DNA of 64,000 nucleotides from Jaenimonas drosophilae (taxonomy: Eukaryota > Euglenozoa > Kinetoplastea > Trypanosomatida > Trypanosomatidae). Location of the stretch: contig JASAON010001639.1 of assembly GCA_030849065.1 (NCBI GenBank), positions 62,001 to 126,000 of the forward strand, given 5' to 3'. The translations under genes were made by a program, and so were the position numbers. The notes beneath the pieces are model-generated. The model was not told the origin of the DNA. It saw only the letters and a program-made list of their open reading frames with translations, and made no database searches. Of this stretch, positions 10,168-21,682 are shown piece by piece. Each line of letters starts with the position of its first letter. Positions within the stretch are counted from its first letter, which is position 1.

Positions 10168-13100
10168 ATGGATTCTGTTTCCATGGCTGGTGGCAGTGCC
10201 GTGTCCTCCTCGTCATGTCTTGATGCCACACCACGCACCTTCTGCGTGGTGTGCGGCAACTTTGCCGAGGATCTCGTCCTCCGACCATCTGGCCTGAAGT
10301 GCCGCGGCTGCATCGGCCGACGCTCTAACAAGGACTTCGCGCGACTGCAAAAGATGCAAGCCGCTCGTCTACTCTCCGTCGCCGTTCAACAGCAGCAACG
10401 CGATTCGGCCGCCATGATGGAGGATGCGTTTGCCACGAGCACAACGCATCCACCTGACGCCCGCGGTGGCCCCGCACCAAAAACGGCCCCGCCCGCCACC
10501 AACAACAACACCAAGGCCCTCCGCGGACGCGTAGAATCGTCGAGCAGCATCAGCTACCCCGCCCTCCCGGAATCGCCCAACTCCATGGCCCTCGAAACAC
10601 GAGCCATGGCAGGAGGAGCTGGCAAGCCCAGCTTCAACGTGGAACCGAGCCACCCCATTGCGGAGTACATCCAAGACACGACTTGCTATCGTGTGGCCGT
10701 CTCCAGAGCTCAGGCGAGCACCTCACCGGACTCCACAGGGAAGCACGCAGATATGGCCAGTGGGCGTCAGACCATCTCCTGCGAAGGGGGCTCTACCCGG
10801 ATGAGTACGAGCAGCAATCGCAGCCTCAGCACACACCCCAACGGCACCACACCGACGGAGGCGGTTGCCGCACGAGGTGGTGCGGCACAGGTGTCGGGCG
10901 GACATGGACTGCTCTCCACCCACGCCGACCCCAACGCACTCACCGCCACCACCACCACCACCACACCAACCAACTCACAGCTGGGCAACAGCTACAGCGT
11001 TGTCCAGCCCCCACCACCTGCCGTCCCAAGCTCCCGCGCCAAGTTGGCGGCGAGCTACAACAGTGCCACGAAGCTCCACGCGGCCGCCGGGGTGGAGGCG
11101 GAGCCCGGTGCTCCACCCAAGCGCCTCCCCCCGGGCCGACACCGCACCCCAACGGTGCTCCTCCTCGCGCCAGAAGACTCCACCACACCAACGAACGCCA
11201 ATCACCACAACACCACAAAGGCTGCCGCACGCACCCCACCCGCCATCCCGTCGCGACGGCTCTCCGACATGTCTGCTGAGGAAGGTGGCTCGAGCACCTT
11301 GGGCATGACCCTCCCCACCCGCCCCTCAGACCGCACCAGCAACGAAGATCATCAGTCGATGGAGCACCGAATGGCGGAGGAGCCCGCTCTGGCGCTGAAG
11401 TCCTTCACAACCCTAACGAGCACCACCACACCGGACCTTCCAAAGCCCTCCTTCACGGCACTCCAGTCCATGTCAACGCCCAACAACACCACACACAACC
11501 TCCGCACCGAGGGAACGGCGTGGGCGAGTAGCAGCGGGGCGGGTTGGCCCGCCGCCGGCTCCGACGAGGACGACGGGGACGACGTTGACGAAGACAGCTC
11601 CTCAAGCTCCGGCTATGGAGATGAGGCCGATGGTGCGCGCATGCAGCGGTCGTGCAGCGAACATAGCAGCTCTCGTGAGTCGAGCATGAGCTCGCGAAGA
11701 GGAGGTGCCGCAGCCCTCCAACCCAACCGCAGCGCCACCGCCAAATTCTCAGTGACTCTCAACTTGCGCTCATCGCAACATGGCGCGGTCGGCCGTGGGA
11801 ATGATGAGGGGAGTGAGGCTAGCGGCAGTCAGGCACGGTCGGCCCGACGCCGGCGCGGTGCTGCGACGACAGGTGCGAGTCCCACCCGACCCGTTGTAGA
11901 TATCGATGCGCTCGCGGTGTTGGTGGAGCTCCCTCATGTGGAGCTGCCCGCCGCCACCAGCAGCGCCTCCTCGACGACCTCATCCCGTGCTGGCGGCAAA
12001 CGCGGCAAGACGCGGCCGAACGAGCCATCATCGTCTCTGAAGGTTGCGCATTTGCACTTTGACCTGGTCCTGCTTGATCGTCAGTCGCGGGCGGAGCTCT
12101 ACCGTGTACGACGTGGCCTCTACGCGGACATCATCCCGGCGATGGAGTCTGTGAAGCGCTTGAAGCTCGCCACACTTCCCCCGCTCCCGTCGAAGCGAAT
12201 GCCGAGCACCAGCGTGGCCTCTGCGGACTTCATTGAGGCCCGACGTGATGAGACCCAGACGGTCCTCCAAGCCATTGTAGAGAGCGCCTTCTTGGTGCGC
12301 CACCCTGTTGTGGTGCAGCTGCTGCAGCTGGAGGCGAGCATTGAGTCCACCACCCCGAACCACACACGCGGCGGAACGAGTACGGCGGACAACAGCTTCG
12401 CTTCACCGACACGTCTGGGCGATAGCGCAGGAGGCCTGAGCTCCCGAGCTCTAGAGCACCTTCGCGACCACAATACCTTTGAGCGGCAGGAGAGCCAAGG
12501 TAGCGCCACGTCAGGTAGGAGCTCCGCACGCCATCATCGGTATGACCTTGTGCAGCTCGAAGACCTAGAAAGCGTACGACTGGGCAGCTTGGTGGGTCGT
12601 GGCACCTCGGGTTCCGTCTTCATGGGTATGCTCCACCTCTCACAGGGCCCACTCATGGTCGCGGTGAAGAAGCTCACCCTCAATCCTGACATGCCACCTG
12701 CTATGCTGGAGTCCATGCGGCATGAGCTGGATGTACTGCGCCGCACCCACCACCCCAACGTGGTCCGGTTCCTTGGCAGCACCTACTCGGAAGAGAAGCA
12801 TGAGATCTCCTTCTTCACTGAGTACGTCGAGTGTGGTACGCTGAGCACCATGATCGAACGCTTTGGCGCACTCTCCCTCTTGGCCACGCAGGCCTACTTC
12901 CGCCAGATACTCAGCGCTCTGGCCTACCTGCATCAGCTAAACATTGTCCATGGAGACATCAAGGGCGGCAACGTGCTCCTCAGCAAACGTGGGAAGGTGA
13001 AGCTCTCAGACTTTGGATGCAGCCAAACCATTGGCGGCCACACGGCGGCAGCGGCGGCGGCGGAGAGCGCTGGTGGCGATGCGGATGCGGCGAGCACGAA

Positions 13101-13548
13101 GCCATCCTCGTCCAGCGCGGAGGGGACGATGCTCCCGACGGGGACGCCGCTGTGGATGTCGCCGGAGCTTATTAACGGCGCGCCACTCTCCCAGGCCACT
13201 GACATCTGGGCCGTGGGCTGCGTTGGCATTGAGGCGCTCGCTCGCCCATTGTGGGAGTTCCCGGAACATCTGCACCCCTTTGCCTGCCTCTTCCGCATCG
13301 CACGTAGCGGCAGTGCGCCGCATGGCCTGCCATCGGAGGAGGAGCTGCAGCAGCTAAAGGATGGCGGCACGCTCTCGGCAGAGGACCTGACAACCCTCGA
13401 GTTGTATCGCGACTTCCTTCTTCGGTGTCTCGCGGTGAATCCGGAGGAGCGGTGGAGTGCGGCGGAGCTTCAGAAGCATGAGTTTATGCGTCGCCCCATC
13501 GCGTCGAAGCGGCTCATGTGGCCGCCTCGACCGATCCCTGCATCATGA
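10168..13548 (+). CDS. STE11/MAP3K-like protein kinase with N-terminal CxxC knuckle
   Basis: 1126 residues from the first ATG; the upstream extension starts with GTG. A four-cysteine knuckle lies at residues 26-48 (C26xxC29, C45xxC48), likely zinc-binding. Residues 50-790 are Ser/Thr/Ala/Gly-rich and probably disordered, with an acidic patch near 470-485. The kinase domain covers about 804-1120: Gly-rich loop GRGTSGSVF (811-819), Lys834 in VAVKK, catalytic loop HGDIKGGN (928-935), DFGC (948-951), GTPLWMSPE and DIWAVGCVG. The loop spelling, KGGN and the subdomain VIII sequence resemble STE11/MAP3K kinases. Oddities: the HRD arginine is glycine (Gly929), so it is a non-RD kinase, and about 30 Ala/Ser-rich residues are inserted in the activation segment after DFGC. 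The catalytic Lys, Asp930 and Asp948 are present, so activity is likely. Substrate unknown. Confidence 0.9.
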   Translation: MDSVSMAGGSAVSSSSCLDATPRTFCVVCGNFAEDLVLRPSGLKCRGCIGRRSNKDFARLQKMQAARLLSVAVQQQQRDSAAMMEDAFATSTTHPPDARGGPAPKTAPPATNNNTKALRGRVESSSSISYPALPESPNSMALETRAMAGGAGKPSFNVEPSHPIAEYIQDTTCYRVAVSRAQASTSPDSTGKHADMASGRQTISCEGGSTRMSTSSNRSLSTHPNGTTPTEAVAARGGAAQVSGGHGLLSTHADPNALTATTTTTTPTNSQLGNSYSVVQPPPPAVPSSRAKLAASYNSATKLHAAAGVEAEPGAPPKRLPPGRHRTPTVLLLAPEDSTTPTNANHHNTTKAAARTPPAIPSRRLSDMSAEEGGSSTLGMTLPTRPSDRTSNEDHQSMEHRMAEEPALALKSFTTLTSTTTPDLPKPSFTALQSMSTPNNTTHNLRTEGTAWASSSGAGWPAAGSDEDDGDDVDEDSSSSSGYGDEADGARMQRSCSEHSSSRESSMSSRRGGAAALQPNRSATAKFSVTLNLRSSQHGAVGRGNDEGSEASGSQARSARRRRGAATTGASPTRPVVDIDALAVLVELPHVELPAATSSASSTTSSRAGGKRGKTRPNEPSSSLKVAHLHFDLVLLDRQSRAELYRVRRGLYADIIPAMESVKRLKLATLPPLPSKRMPSTSVASADFIEARRDETQTVLQAIVESAFLVRHPVVVQLLQLEASIESTTPNHTRGGTSTADNSFASPTRLGDSAGGLSSRALEHLRDHNTFERQESQGSATSGRSSARHHRYDLVQLEDLESVRLGSLVGRGTSGSVFMGMLHLSQGPLMVAVKKLTLNPDMPPAMLESMRHELDVLRRTHHPNVVRFLGSTYSEEKHEISFFTEYVECGTLSTMIERFGALSLLATQAYFRQILSALAYLHQLNIVHGDIKGGNVLLSKRGKVKLSDFGCSQTIGGHTAAAAAAESAGGDADAASTKPSSSSAEGTMLPTGTPLWMSPELINGAPLSQATDIWAVGCVGIEALARPLWEFPEHLHPFACLFRIARSGSAPHGLPSEEELQQLKDGGTLSAEDLTTLELYRDFLLRCLAVNPEERWSAAELQKHEFMRRPIASKRLMWPPRPIPAS

Positions 13549-15266
13549 AGATGAGGATAGTGGCGGTTGCGTGCAGCTCATCGCATTCATTCATCATCGT
13601 GAACCCTCCGCCGCTTCTTTTCACTTGGCATCCTGAATGGCAAGAGTCGCCCACGAAGGAGAGGTGCCCCGCTCTCCTCCACAGTCAGACAACATTGTTG
13701 TTTGCTCTCCACTCAACAGCATCGTTCATCATCGTCCGCGGCATTTCACATAACATATCTTTTTTTCTTTTTTTAAGTGCGCGCGGATTAAGAAACAACA
13801 CACCCCACAGACACATTGCAACAACACCAACAACACACCATCCGCATTCACCACCACAACACACCCATTCATCGTGGTGATGGAGATATGCGCACAGCGC
13901 AGGGCTGAAGGTGTGTGGGTGTGAGACTGCCTTGATCATCATCCGCATAAGATAATCCTGACAGGTCATGGCTGCATTGCCTCACGCTACCACTCAGCCC
14001 TATCACCTCCCCCCCGTCTCTTTTTGTCGCTGCGATTCGTGCACCCCTCACATACCTGCTTTTTCTTCTCTTGCTCTTTCAATATGTGTGTGATTGTGAG
14101 AATTGCCCCCTCATTATCCGCATCCTCTCACACCTCAAACAACTCAACTGCCGGCATACTTCCGATGATGTTGCCAACAGCACTTGGATCATGGCGATTG
14201 ATGTTGTTTGAAGGAGAGAGGTAGGTGGGAGGAGGGATGCATTCATGCCTCATATCTTGTGCATGTCTTTGTGTCTGTCTGTGTTCTGCGGTGTGTTTTG
14301 GTTTGTGGCGTGGCATGATGGCGGCTGTGCCACATGGATGGTTGAGCTTTTGCTGAGAGGATAGCGAAAGCAATAATTTTGCGTTGATATTAGGGCCAGA
14401 GAAGGCGTTCGTGTATTGAGGAGTAGAGGTGCTGGACGGATGAGGTGGTGAGGGAAGTCGCAGCCTGCTCGCTTCTGTTGGGTTTGGCCCACTCATTGCC
14501 ACACACGTACAACCATGATCTCCAAATACCCCCTTCATGCCACGACGCCAAGGCCTTAGACTACCATCGCTCAGTGTGGTCGTTCGTTACCCCTTAAGAG
14601 CGAGCGAGAGAGAGTTCATGTGTGTGTGTCTGTGTTTGGTTCCTCACTAAGACACCACACACACACAGACTCACTCATACATGTCTTGTACGTACCCACC
14701 ATGCGAGGGATGCTCAGAACTAACTACTCCCCCCAACCAAGTTTTTCATCATCACTTCTCGTGTTACCTCGTAGACCGCGTTCTGCCGTTGGCTCGCTTC
14801 TCATCCTGACTGACAATTACACCTCCGTCCACGGATTTTATGTCTCTGCTGCATGTGGAGGGGTGAACCGAGGGCTGGGAGAGGTGGGTGCATGGAGAAG
14901 ACGTTGTTGGGTCAGTGAATGTTGGAGCTCAGGCTCAAATGCTCAATGCTTCCTCACCACAACCTGTCGTGCGAAGAACTCGATGCCTCTCTCTTCTTCT
15001 TCTTCTTCATTCTTTCGCGCCCTTCGTTGCACCACAACAAATAGGATCGGCCAGTGCGGGACAAACACCCCTCTTCGTCGTGCCGTTTAGACTGTAAGCC
15101 TCCCTCTCACACCACAAGCGCAGTGCTTCTGTCGTTTCCCTACACGCACACACACACACGCACTTACTCCGCTGGCCCGTATCGCTGCTCCTTCCTTCCT
15201 CACCCACCCTTCACACAACAGCGCTGAATTCTGCTTCTTCTTCATCATTCACCAGACGCACACACC
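13549..15266 (+). other. Intergenic region with strong splice acceptor
   Basis: About 1.7 kb with no supported gene; frames of up to 156 codons look like translated repeats. The pyrimidine tract at about 15229-15250 followed by the AG at 15254-15255 lies 11 bases before the next ATG and is one of the clearest trans-splice acceptors here. Confidence 0.65.
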
Positions 15267-17240
15267 ATGAGCTACAACGTGGATGACGAGCTCTATCAGC
15301 TCACCAGTACCTCACCCCTCGCGGACAAGTACATGGCCAATGACCCTGATGCCAGCCAACACCTCTTGGTTTCTTCACGCCCGCACCATGAGCCCACCAA
15401 CCTCACCAGCAACAACACCAGCAACAACTACACCCCCAACACCGCTGTGACGGGTGCACCTCGTCATGCCCCCATGGCAGCAGCCGACGTGAAGAGCCTC
15501 GTCATTCTCCCACAACATCGACCACAGCCAAAAAAGTCTCCCCTCCCTGCGGTGCGTCTCTCACGGGGTTCAACGGGCTCCACGCCCCAACCACGTTCGG
15601 TGTCACGACCGGAGCAGGACTCACAGCCAAAGTCGCAGCCACGCTCTCAGCCAAAGTCGCAGCCTCACTCACAGACAACGCGTACGTCAGCAAAGCTAGA
15701 AACATCAGCACGACGCTGGGAGCCGCAGCCCTCGGCACCTACCTCGGCACCACCTCCGCGTGAGACCTCTACTGAGCGAGACATCTCCGCCCTCAACTGC
15801 GTTAGCCCCTCCACCAACGACGACAAGTCACCATCGAATGTCTTTGCGGATATTGAGATGAGTGACGAGGACTGTGCCATCAGCGCGATGCGGCCGAGCG
15901 ACCTACTCGGCACCGGAGCAAGCAAAATGGCCGCAAGACCTGTGGTTGGAGACGATGAGGTGGATGAGCAGAACGAGCCCATCCCACGGAGTGTATATCC
16001 CAACCGCACCACCTCCACCACCGCGAGTCGGCGTCAGAGCGGAGCGACCGACACCGGCACCCGCTCGCACCGCCTCACCGCTGCCGACCCACGACGTCGA
16101 AGCGGGAACGGAGACGAGATCCCCTCCTTCAGCGCCGTGAAGTGTGCCAGGACGGGAGAATCCTCCGCCTCCACGCGACGGCCAACGCAGGAGTTTGGCC
16201 CGCATACCCCAGTAAGTGAGATCAAGCGGCGCAACCACGAGGCATCCGCGCAACGCCAGCGGCAGGCCGCACCATCACCGCCCTCGTCGGTGCCACGTGT
16301 GCGCGTGGAGTCTATCCCCGCTCCCTCCGCTGTGTCCTCCACCCCGGCCCCTGCTCCTGTGGCGAATCAGCATGTTGTGGCGGCACACGCGGCGGATGAG
16401 CCCGTTCCGCACACCACCGTTCGTGTGCAAGAATCCCCTGCGGTCGTCTATCCGACGTCCTCCGTGACCAGTCACCGACGTCCCAGCGGGGGCAGCGTAA
16501 CAGCACAAGGCAACACCACCAACAACAACAACACAACGTTAAGTAGCAGCCGACGTGGCTCTGCCCCGAAGCAACAGGCTCCGTCGTGGTACGACCGCAG
16601 CATTGAGCCTCTTGAAGTGGCCAGTGAGGAGGATGAGGTGCCGCAGGCACATGCGACGTGGCACAAGGAGTCAGACAACCGCCATGCGTCTCTCTCCGCC
16701 TCCGCCAATCGTACATCGAACCAACGACGTACCTCTGCGGACTACGACTACCCTATATACAACACACCGAGCAAAGTGGTGGATGCCGACGTCACTCCGC
16801 CATCTCATCACATGCCACGCCCAACTGCACTGCATGACGAGGATGAGTACGAACACTTCCCACAACCGAGTGGGCTCAACGCCGACCACTCCCCCAATCC
16901 TGCTCCACGCCCCACGACGGTCTCGTCCGCCTCACGCACGTCCTACACACCACAGAAGGTGCAGCCGTCACCCATTGCGCCGTCTCTCGTCTCCCCCACA
17001 CACTCTCTCGGCCAACCGCGCCAAGGCGTCAATCCCATGACGACGAACGTGCCACCCACCGCCTCCTCCACGATAACGGAGCGGGCGAATCTAAACAACC
17101 GCACCGTCATGCATAACCGCGATGATGATGTGAAGGAGGGGAGCCGTCGGCCTGTCGGGGAGAGCACGGAGCGTCGGTACGGAGGACAACCGGCCAACTC
17201 AACCTACTTCCCCAAGGAAAAGGCGCGTTGTGGCTGCTGA
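15267..17240 (+). CDS. Disordered Ser/Thr/Pro/Arg-rich protein ending in Cys-Gly-Cys
   Basis: 657 residues from an ATG that directly follows a good splice acceptor. No folded domain is recognisable. The sequence is rich in S, T, P, R, N and H. It has a short Ser-Gln-Pro-Lys repeat (SQPKSQPRSQPKSQPHSQ, about residues 116-133) and many RRxS-like sites suited to phosphorylation. The start MSYNVDDELYQL is the only segment with a folded-looking composition. The last residues, KEKARCGC, form a basic stretch followed by a CXC motif, the kind of C terminus that Rab geranylgeranyl transferase modifies or that is palmitoylated. A lipid-anchored, disordered membrane scaffold is a reasonable inference; there is no sequence evidence for a partner. 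The gene call is strong, the function unknown. Confidence 0.82.
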   Translation: MSYNVDDELYQLTSTSPLADKYMANDPDASQHLLVSSRPHHEPTNLTSNNTSNNYTPNTAVTGAPRHAPMAAADVKSLVILPQHRPQPKKSPLPAVRLSRGSTGSTPQPRSVSRPEQDSQPKSQPRSQPKSQPHSQTTRTSAKLETSARRWEPQPSAPTSAPPPRETSTERDISALNCVSPSTNDDKSPSNVFADIEMSDEDCAISAMRPSDLLGTGASKMAARPVVGDDEVDEQNEPIPRSVYPNRTTSTTASRRQSGATDTGTRSHRLTAADPRRRSGNGDEIPSFSAVKCARTGESSASTRRPTQEFGPHTPVSEIKRRNHEASAQRQRQAAPSPPSSVPRVRVESIPAPSAVSSTPAPAPVANQHVVAAHAADEPVPHTTVRVQESPAVVYPTSSVTSHRRPSGGSVTAQGNTTNNNNTTLSSSRRGSAPKQQAPSWYDRSIEPLEVASEEDEVPQAHATWHKESDNRHASLSASANRTSNQRRTSADYDYPIYNTPSKVVDADVTPPSHHMPRPTALHDEDEYEHFPQPSGLNADHSPNPAPRPTTVSSASRTSYTPQKVQPSPIAPSLVSPTHSLGQPRQGVNPMTTNVPPTASSTITERANLNNRTVMHNRDDDVKEGSRRPVGESTERRYGGQPANSTYFPKEKARCGC

Positions 17241-18563
17241 TGCCACGCACGTCGTGTACGCATGTTGCCGTTTTTGTCGGTGTGTGTGTGTACGTATGTG
17301 AAAGGAGTGACGTGACGTTTGTAGAGTGACAAAGGCACTCGGAGAAGCTTCGAGATACATGTGTTGCTGGGCCTTCAACCACTGAGAGGAGGAGGTGAAA
17401 GTACTGCTGTCATTTTGGTTATAGGTTGCGAGGAATGATGTAGTAGTGCCAAGGTGCTTCCTCTTGGGGTGGACGAACCCCTTTAAATCTCACCATCGTC
17501 TGGGTGGTGCCAAGCTTGTTTTCGTGGGCAATGTGTTTGTTCTTGAGCCCCCTGTTCCATGACAGTCGTACACATCGCACGCGCATAGTCCTTGTGAGCG
17601 TGCGTGTGTGTTGTGTTCGTCACGTCCTCGGAGAGAGACTCCGTGTGCCCCATGCTGAAGGGGATCTTGTACCGTGTTATTTGTATTCTGCAGTCTTACC
17701 CACAAATCATCCATCACTACGAAGTGGCATCACCTCCCCGTCCCACTGCACCTCTTCCGACGGCATGAAACACGTACCACAGCACCATGGGGTGTTCGAG
17801 TGGTGGCGCGTCCTGCTGTCTTCCCACAACTGCCCATGCCAGTGCCTAGCCATCTCAATCTCTGTGACTCCTCTTCTTTTCGTACTGCCGCTTAGTGTCG
17901 TTTGCTAGATACTTCGCAACAACCAGCGTCCATCCGCTGTGTTCTCTGCCAACACCAAAACACCTTGTGTGCCTTCCTTGCGACCTCACACGTGGTGGAC
18001 GAGCAAATATCTCAGTTACAACGTTCTGTATCCACCCATCATAGCTATTAGCTGCAGGAGGCACACCGCACGAATCCAGAGAAGAGAGATTGTTCCTATA
18101 CGCTCTCCCCCGTCTTCCTTCCCTACCTCACTCCAGACGCACACGTTGCGACGGGCCACGCTTCTCAGAACTTGCTCCGCTGCCTACAACCACACACTGG
18201 GCCACAGACGAACAACCACACACACACACACACACGCACGCACACATAATCGATTTACGTTGTGTTTTGCCTTGTGTGTACGAATTTGGTAGGTTCTCGC
18301 TTTTTCTTCATCACTCAGCAGCATCCACCACAAAATCAAGGGCCAACGACACGCATCGGCGAGCCGTTCTTCCGACGCTACGCAGGCTCTGACTCATCTC
18401 ATACACCCCCTCCCACCCTCCTCCCTCCACACACAACACCCCCCCAAAACAACAATCAAGATCTGCAACAGGAGCGATCACAACCAGTCGCCTACATTCA
18501 TCCTCACCCTCAGCACGCCCTCACATACAAAAATCATTCTACTGAGGTACTTGCATCATCATC
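17241..18563 (+). other. Intergenic region
   Basis: About 1.3 kb. No supported gene. Contains TG and CA repeats (CA run about 18219-18236) and a pyrimidine-rich stretch at about 18395-18430 followed by the AG at 18459-18460, a candidate acceptor for the kinase at 18564. Confidence 0.6.
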
Positions 18564-19457
18564 ATGGCCGGACCTAAGCGCTTAGGCAAGTATGAGCTGG
18601 GAAAGACCCTCGGAACGGGCAACTTCTCAAAGGTGAAGCTCGCACGTGACACCGAGACTGGCAAACAATGGGCCATCAAGGTGATTGACAAGGAGCAGTT
18701 AGTTCGTGAGCGCATGGAGGAGCAGCTCAAGCGAGAGATCGCGGTGATGAAGATGTTGCGCCAATCCAACATCATTGAGCTCCACGAGGTGATGCAAACC
18801 AACAACCACATTTACCTGGTGTTGGAGCTTGTGTCAGGTGGTGAGCTCTTCGAGAAGATCGCCACCTCCAAGCGCTTCGATGAGAAGACGGCGCGCTACT
18901 ACTTCCACCAACTCATTTGTGGCATCAGCTACTGCCATCGCCAGGGAATAGCGCATCGTGACCTGAAGCCAGAGAACCTCCTCCTCGACAACAACAATAC
19001 GCTTAAGATCTCCGATTTTGGGCTCAGCAATCTGCAGCGGAGCAACGCACAGGGCGGGGGCACGATGCTCCAGACCGTCTGTGGCACCCCCAACTACGTT
19101 GCTCCAGAGGTGCTGAAGGAGAAGGGCTACGATGGGGTGATTGCGGATATCTGGAGCTGTGGCGTTGTACTCTTTGTGATGCTAGCGGGATACCTCCCCT
19201 TTGACGATGAGAACGTCACGGCCCTCTTCACTAAGATCGAGCGTGGTGAGTTCCGTATGGCACGCCACTTCTCCCCAGATGCAAAGGACCTCATCGCCCG
19301 CATGCTTACGACTGACCCGCAGAAGCGCATCACCATTGATGAGATCATCCAGCACCCGTGGTTCCAGGTTGATTGGGATCCGTCGCTGCTGACGAAGGGC
19401 ACAACCCCCGCGTCGGTGAATGCGGAGCAGATAAATAATGCCATCACGGCCATGTAG
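18564..19457 (+). CDS. CAMK-group serine/threonine kinase (AMPK/SNF1/CIPK-like)
   Basis: 297 residues, essentially a bare kinase domain starting nine residues before the first strand (KYELGKTLGTGNFSKVKLA). All key residues are present: Gly-rich loop 17-22, Lys39 in WAIKVIDKE, HRDLKPEN (131-138), DFGLSNL (151-157), activation segment with Thr171 and CGTPNYVAPEVL, DIWSCGVVLFVMLAGYLPF. The DFGLSNL, the LQTVCGTPNYVAPE segment and the HPWFQVDW end are typical of the CAMKL branch that includes AMPK/SNF1 and plant CIPKs. Thr171 occupies the position phosphorylated by LKB1-type kinases in AMPK. There is no regulatory tail (no UBA, NAF or autoinhibitory segment), so regulation must be by the T-loop or by partners. 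The substrate cannot be told. Confidence 0.93.
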   Translation: MAGPKRLGKYELGKTLGTGNFSKVKLARDTETGKQWAIKVIDKEQLVRERMEEQLKREIAVMKMLRQSNIIELHEVMQTNNHIYLVLELVSGGELFEKIATSKRFDEKTARYYFHQLICGISYCHRQGIAHRDLKPENLLLDNNNTLKISDFGLSNLQRSNAQGGGTMLQTVCGTPNYVAPEVLKEKGYDGVIADIWSCGVVLFVMLAGYLPFDDENVTALFTKIERGEFRMARHFSPDAKDLIARMLTTDPQKRITIDEIIQHPWFQVDWDPSLLTKGTTPASVNAEQINNAITAM

Positions 19458-21682
19458 ATGGGATGGATCCTCTCTCTCCTATCTTCTCTCACTCTCTATC
19501 TCGCTTCTACGCACACACGCTCACACACTCGCACGTTCGCCCGTTTGTGTGGTGTGTGCGTGGAGCTTCGCGGTGTACGAGCGTGAAAGGAGGGAAGTGG
19601 GAGGGTTTGGTGGCTCACTACAAGCACCCTAGCTCTACTCTCTGCACAGCACTACCATTGCTTGTCTGTGTATGAAAGTAGGGGAGAATCGCAACATGGT
19701 GCTTGGGTGGATACGCTGTCGCGCGTGTGTGTGTGTGTGCGTGCTTGGGCAGAGGTGCCTGCAACGCGTGTTGGGGGTGGCGAAGGAGGATTCCTATCTG
19801 AGCCAGTGTTGATGGTGCTTGAGCTGGCTGCTCTCCTCCTTTTCCTTCCTCGCACATCGCACACGACTATGCGAGACACGTACCAGGGCATGGCCCAACA
19901 CGTGTGATGCGCACTCGTGTTGTTGCTCTGCGCTGTGTTTCCACCCCTCCGTTTATCCTCCCACTCCTGCCCCAACTCATTTCGCGCCCCAACTCCCCTC
20001 AACCGGCCGATATGGTGGCTGTGGGCGAAGGGGAGAGCAGATGATGACGTGATGCCACGCAGTGGCTCATCTTCATCATTGAGACTCTCACCCACGCACA
20101 CCACCACACCACCAACTCCTCCATACACCCCACGTCTTTCTCTAATGCCGATAAATGGATCCCCATCACTGTACATCCGGAATTTTGTGTTCGTTGATAT
20201 ATATCTCCTCCCCCCCCCCTACACCCCCCATACACACCTACTCCCCCTCTTCTCTCACAGCCCACCCCCACCCACCCGACGTTGTGTGCTTGTGTGTGCT
20301 TGTGTGCGTGAGATTAAGTGAGTGAAGGAGCGAGAGACTGCGTGGGGTGTGCCTGTGTGCGTGCATGTGCGTACGTGTACTTGTGTCTGCGTATATAGCG
20401 CTGTGGATAACTACCTGATGCGGCTGTCTGTCCTGGGGGGAAACTCTCTTTGTGCTTTTTTTTTTCTTTCATTCATGGGCCAACACACAAGTCGTGAGAG
20501 GAGATCGTCGTTGTTCTTTGTTTGTTGCTGTTGTTGTTGTTGTTGTTGTTCGAGGTTCAACGGAAAAAAGAACAAACGACGATGGGCATGTGAAGAGGAC
20601 CAGACGAACAACCTTCTTTTTTCTTTCATTTTTGCGTGCGTCGGGGATGAGGAAGTGGATCTGTCCTCCAGCCACTGAGTGGGCTGCGGACACATCCTGA
20701 GTAGATGGCTAATGGCTCTGGGTGGCACCATCTCGCAACCGTCGTCCACGGTGGTGTGAAGATGATGATGATGATGGACTTACTCATCCTCAGCAACCAC
20801 CACTACTCTCCTTCTTCCCCACTCACACCAACTTCGACCCCCAACGACTCCCACTTCATCGTCTCCTCCATCCCAGCATTCTACGGCACCATCTACTACC
20901 TAGGTAGTGAAGGGTGGAAGGCCACGAGGATGCACAACACAGACACGTATTAGTCATGGGTGGGGTGCGGGGTAAGCGAGCAAATCGTCGCGCTAGACCC
21001 CCACCTCTCTGACCTGTGCGTGGAGAGATGAAGAGAGGCAGATGGAACGGCTGCTGCGGCTCATCAACATGTCTGCCGTATCATTGGCCTAATCCATTTT
21101 CCTCCCCCTCTCTCTCCACGACGTACATGCCTGGCATCCAATGTGCTCCATCCAATCGGCAGCCTGTGCGTGTATGTTCGGGAGGAGTAGTAGCTCCGCT
21201 GCTTCTCATACCTACAGAAAGCAAGCGGAGCAGCCCGCGCTTTTTACTCTAGTCCAGACCTCAGAAGTAGTCGTCGCACCAATGAATACCCACAACAATC
21301 ATACCACAACACGCAACCACCACATGATGGTGTAGCGCGTCATGAAGGAGGCAGAACGTGCGGATTGGGTAGGTGAGGAGAGAGCGTTGCGCGCTCGGGC
21401 TGCGGAAGGTACTCCTTCCTCTATCCCAATCGCTCCCTCTCTCCCATCTATCCTGTCTGTGCCCCCAATTCATCTTCATGCCCATGTTCGTGAAACACCG
21501 TTGTACCTTCTCTCTCTTCCATCATGTTTTTATTATCTCTTTATTCATATTCAGCATGTCTGCCCACCAAGACAACACGGCGTGTCAGGGCGTGTACCAG
21601 CCTGGAACCGATCCACGTTAGCCACACAAACTCACGTTGCTACACACAAGAGACTAGATACACGATAGAGTTTATATCCACC
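19458..21682 (+). other. Long intergenic region (2.2 kb)
   Basis: No supported gene. Contains TG repeats (about 19726-19742), a C-run near 20208-20218 and (TTG)n near 20521-20550. Short open frames are repeat translations. Confidence 0.55.

Noticed and set aside
14620..15090. 156-codon + strand frame before the CGC-ended protein
   Set aside because: Translates TG and CT repeats and starts with a non-ATG codon; no family features.
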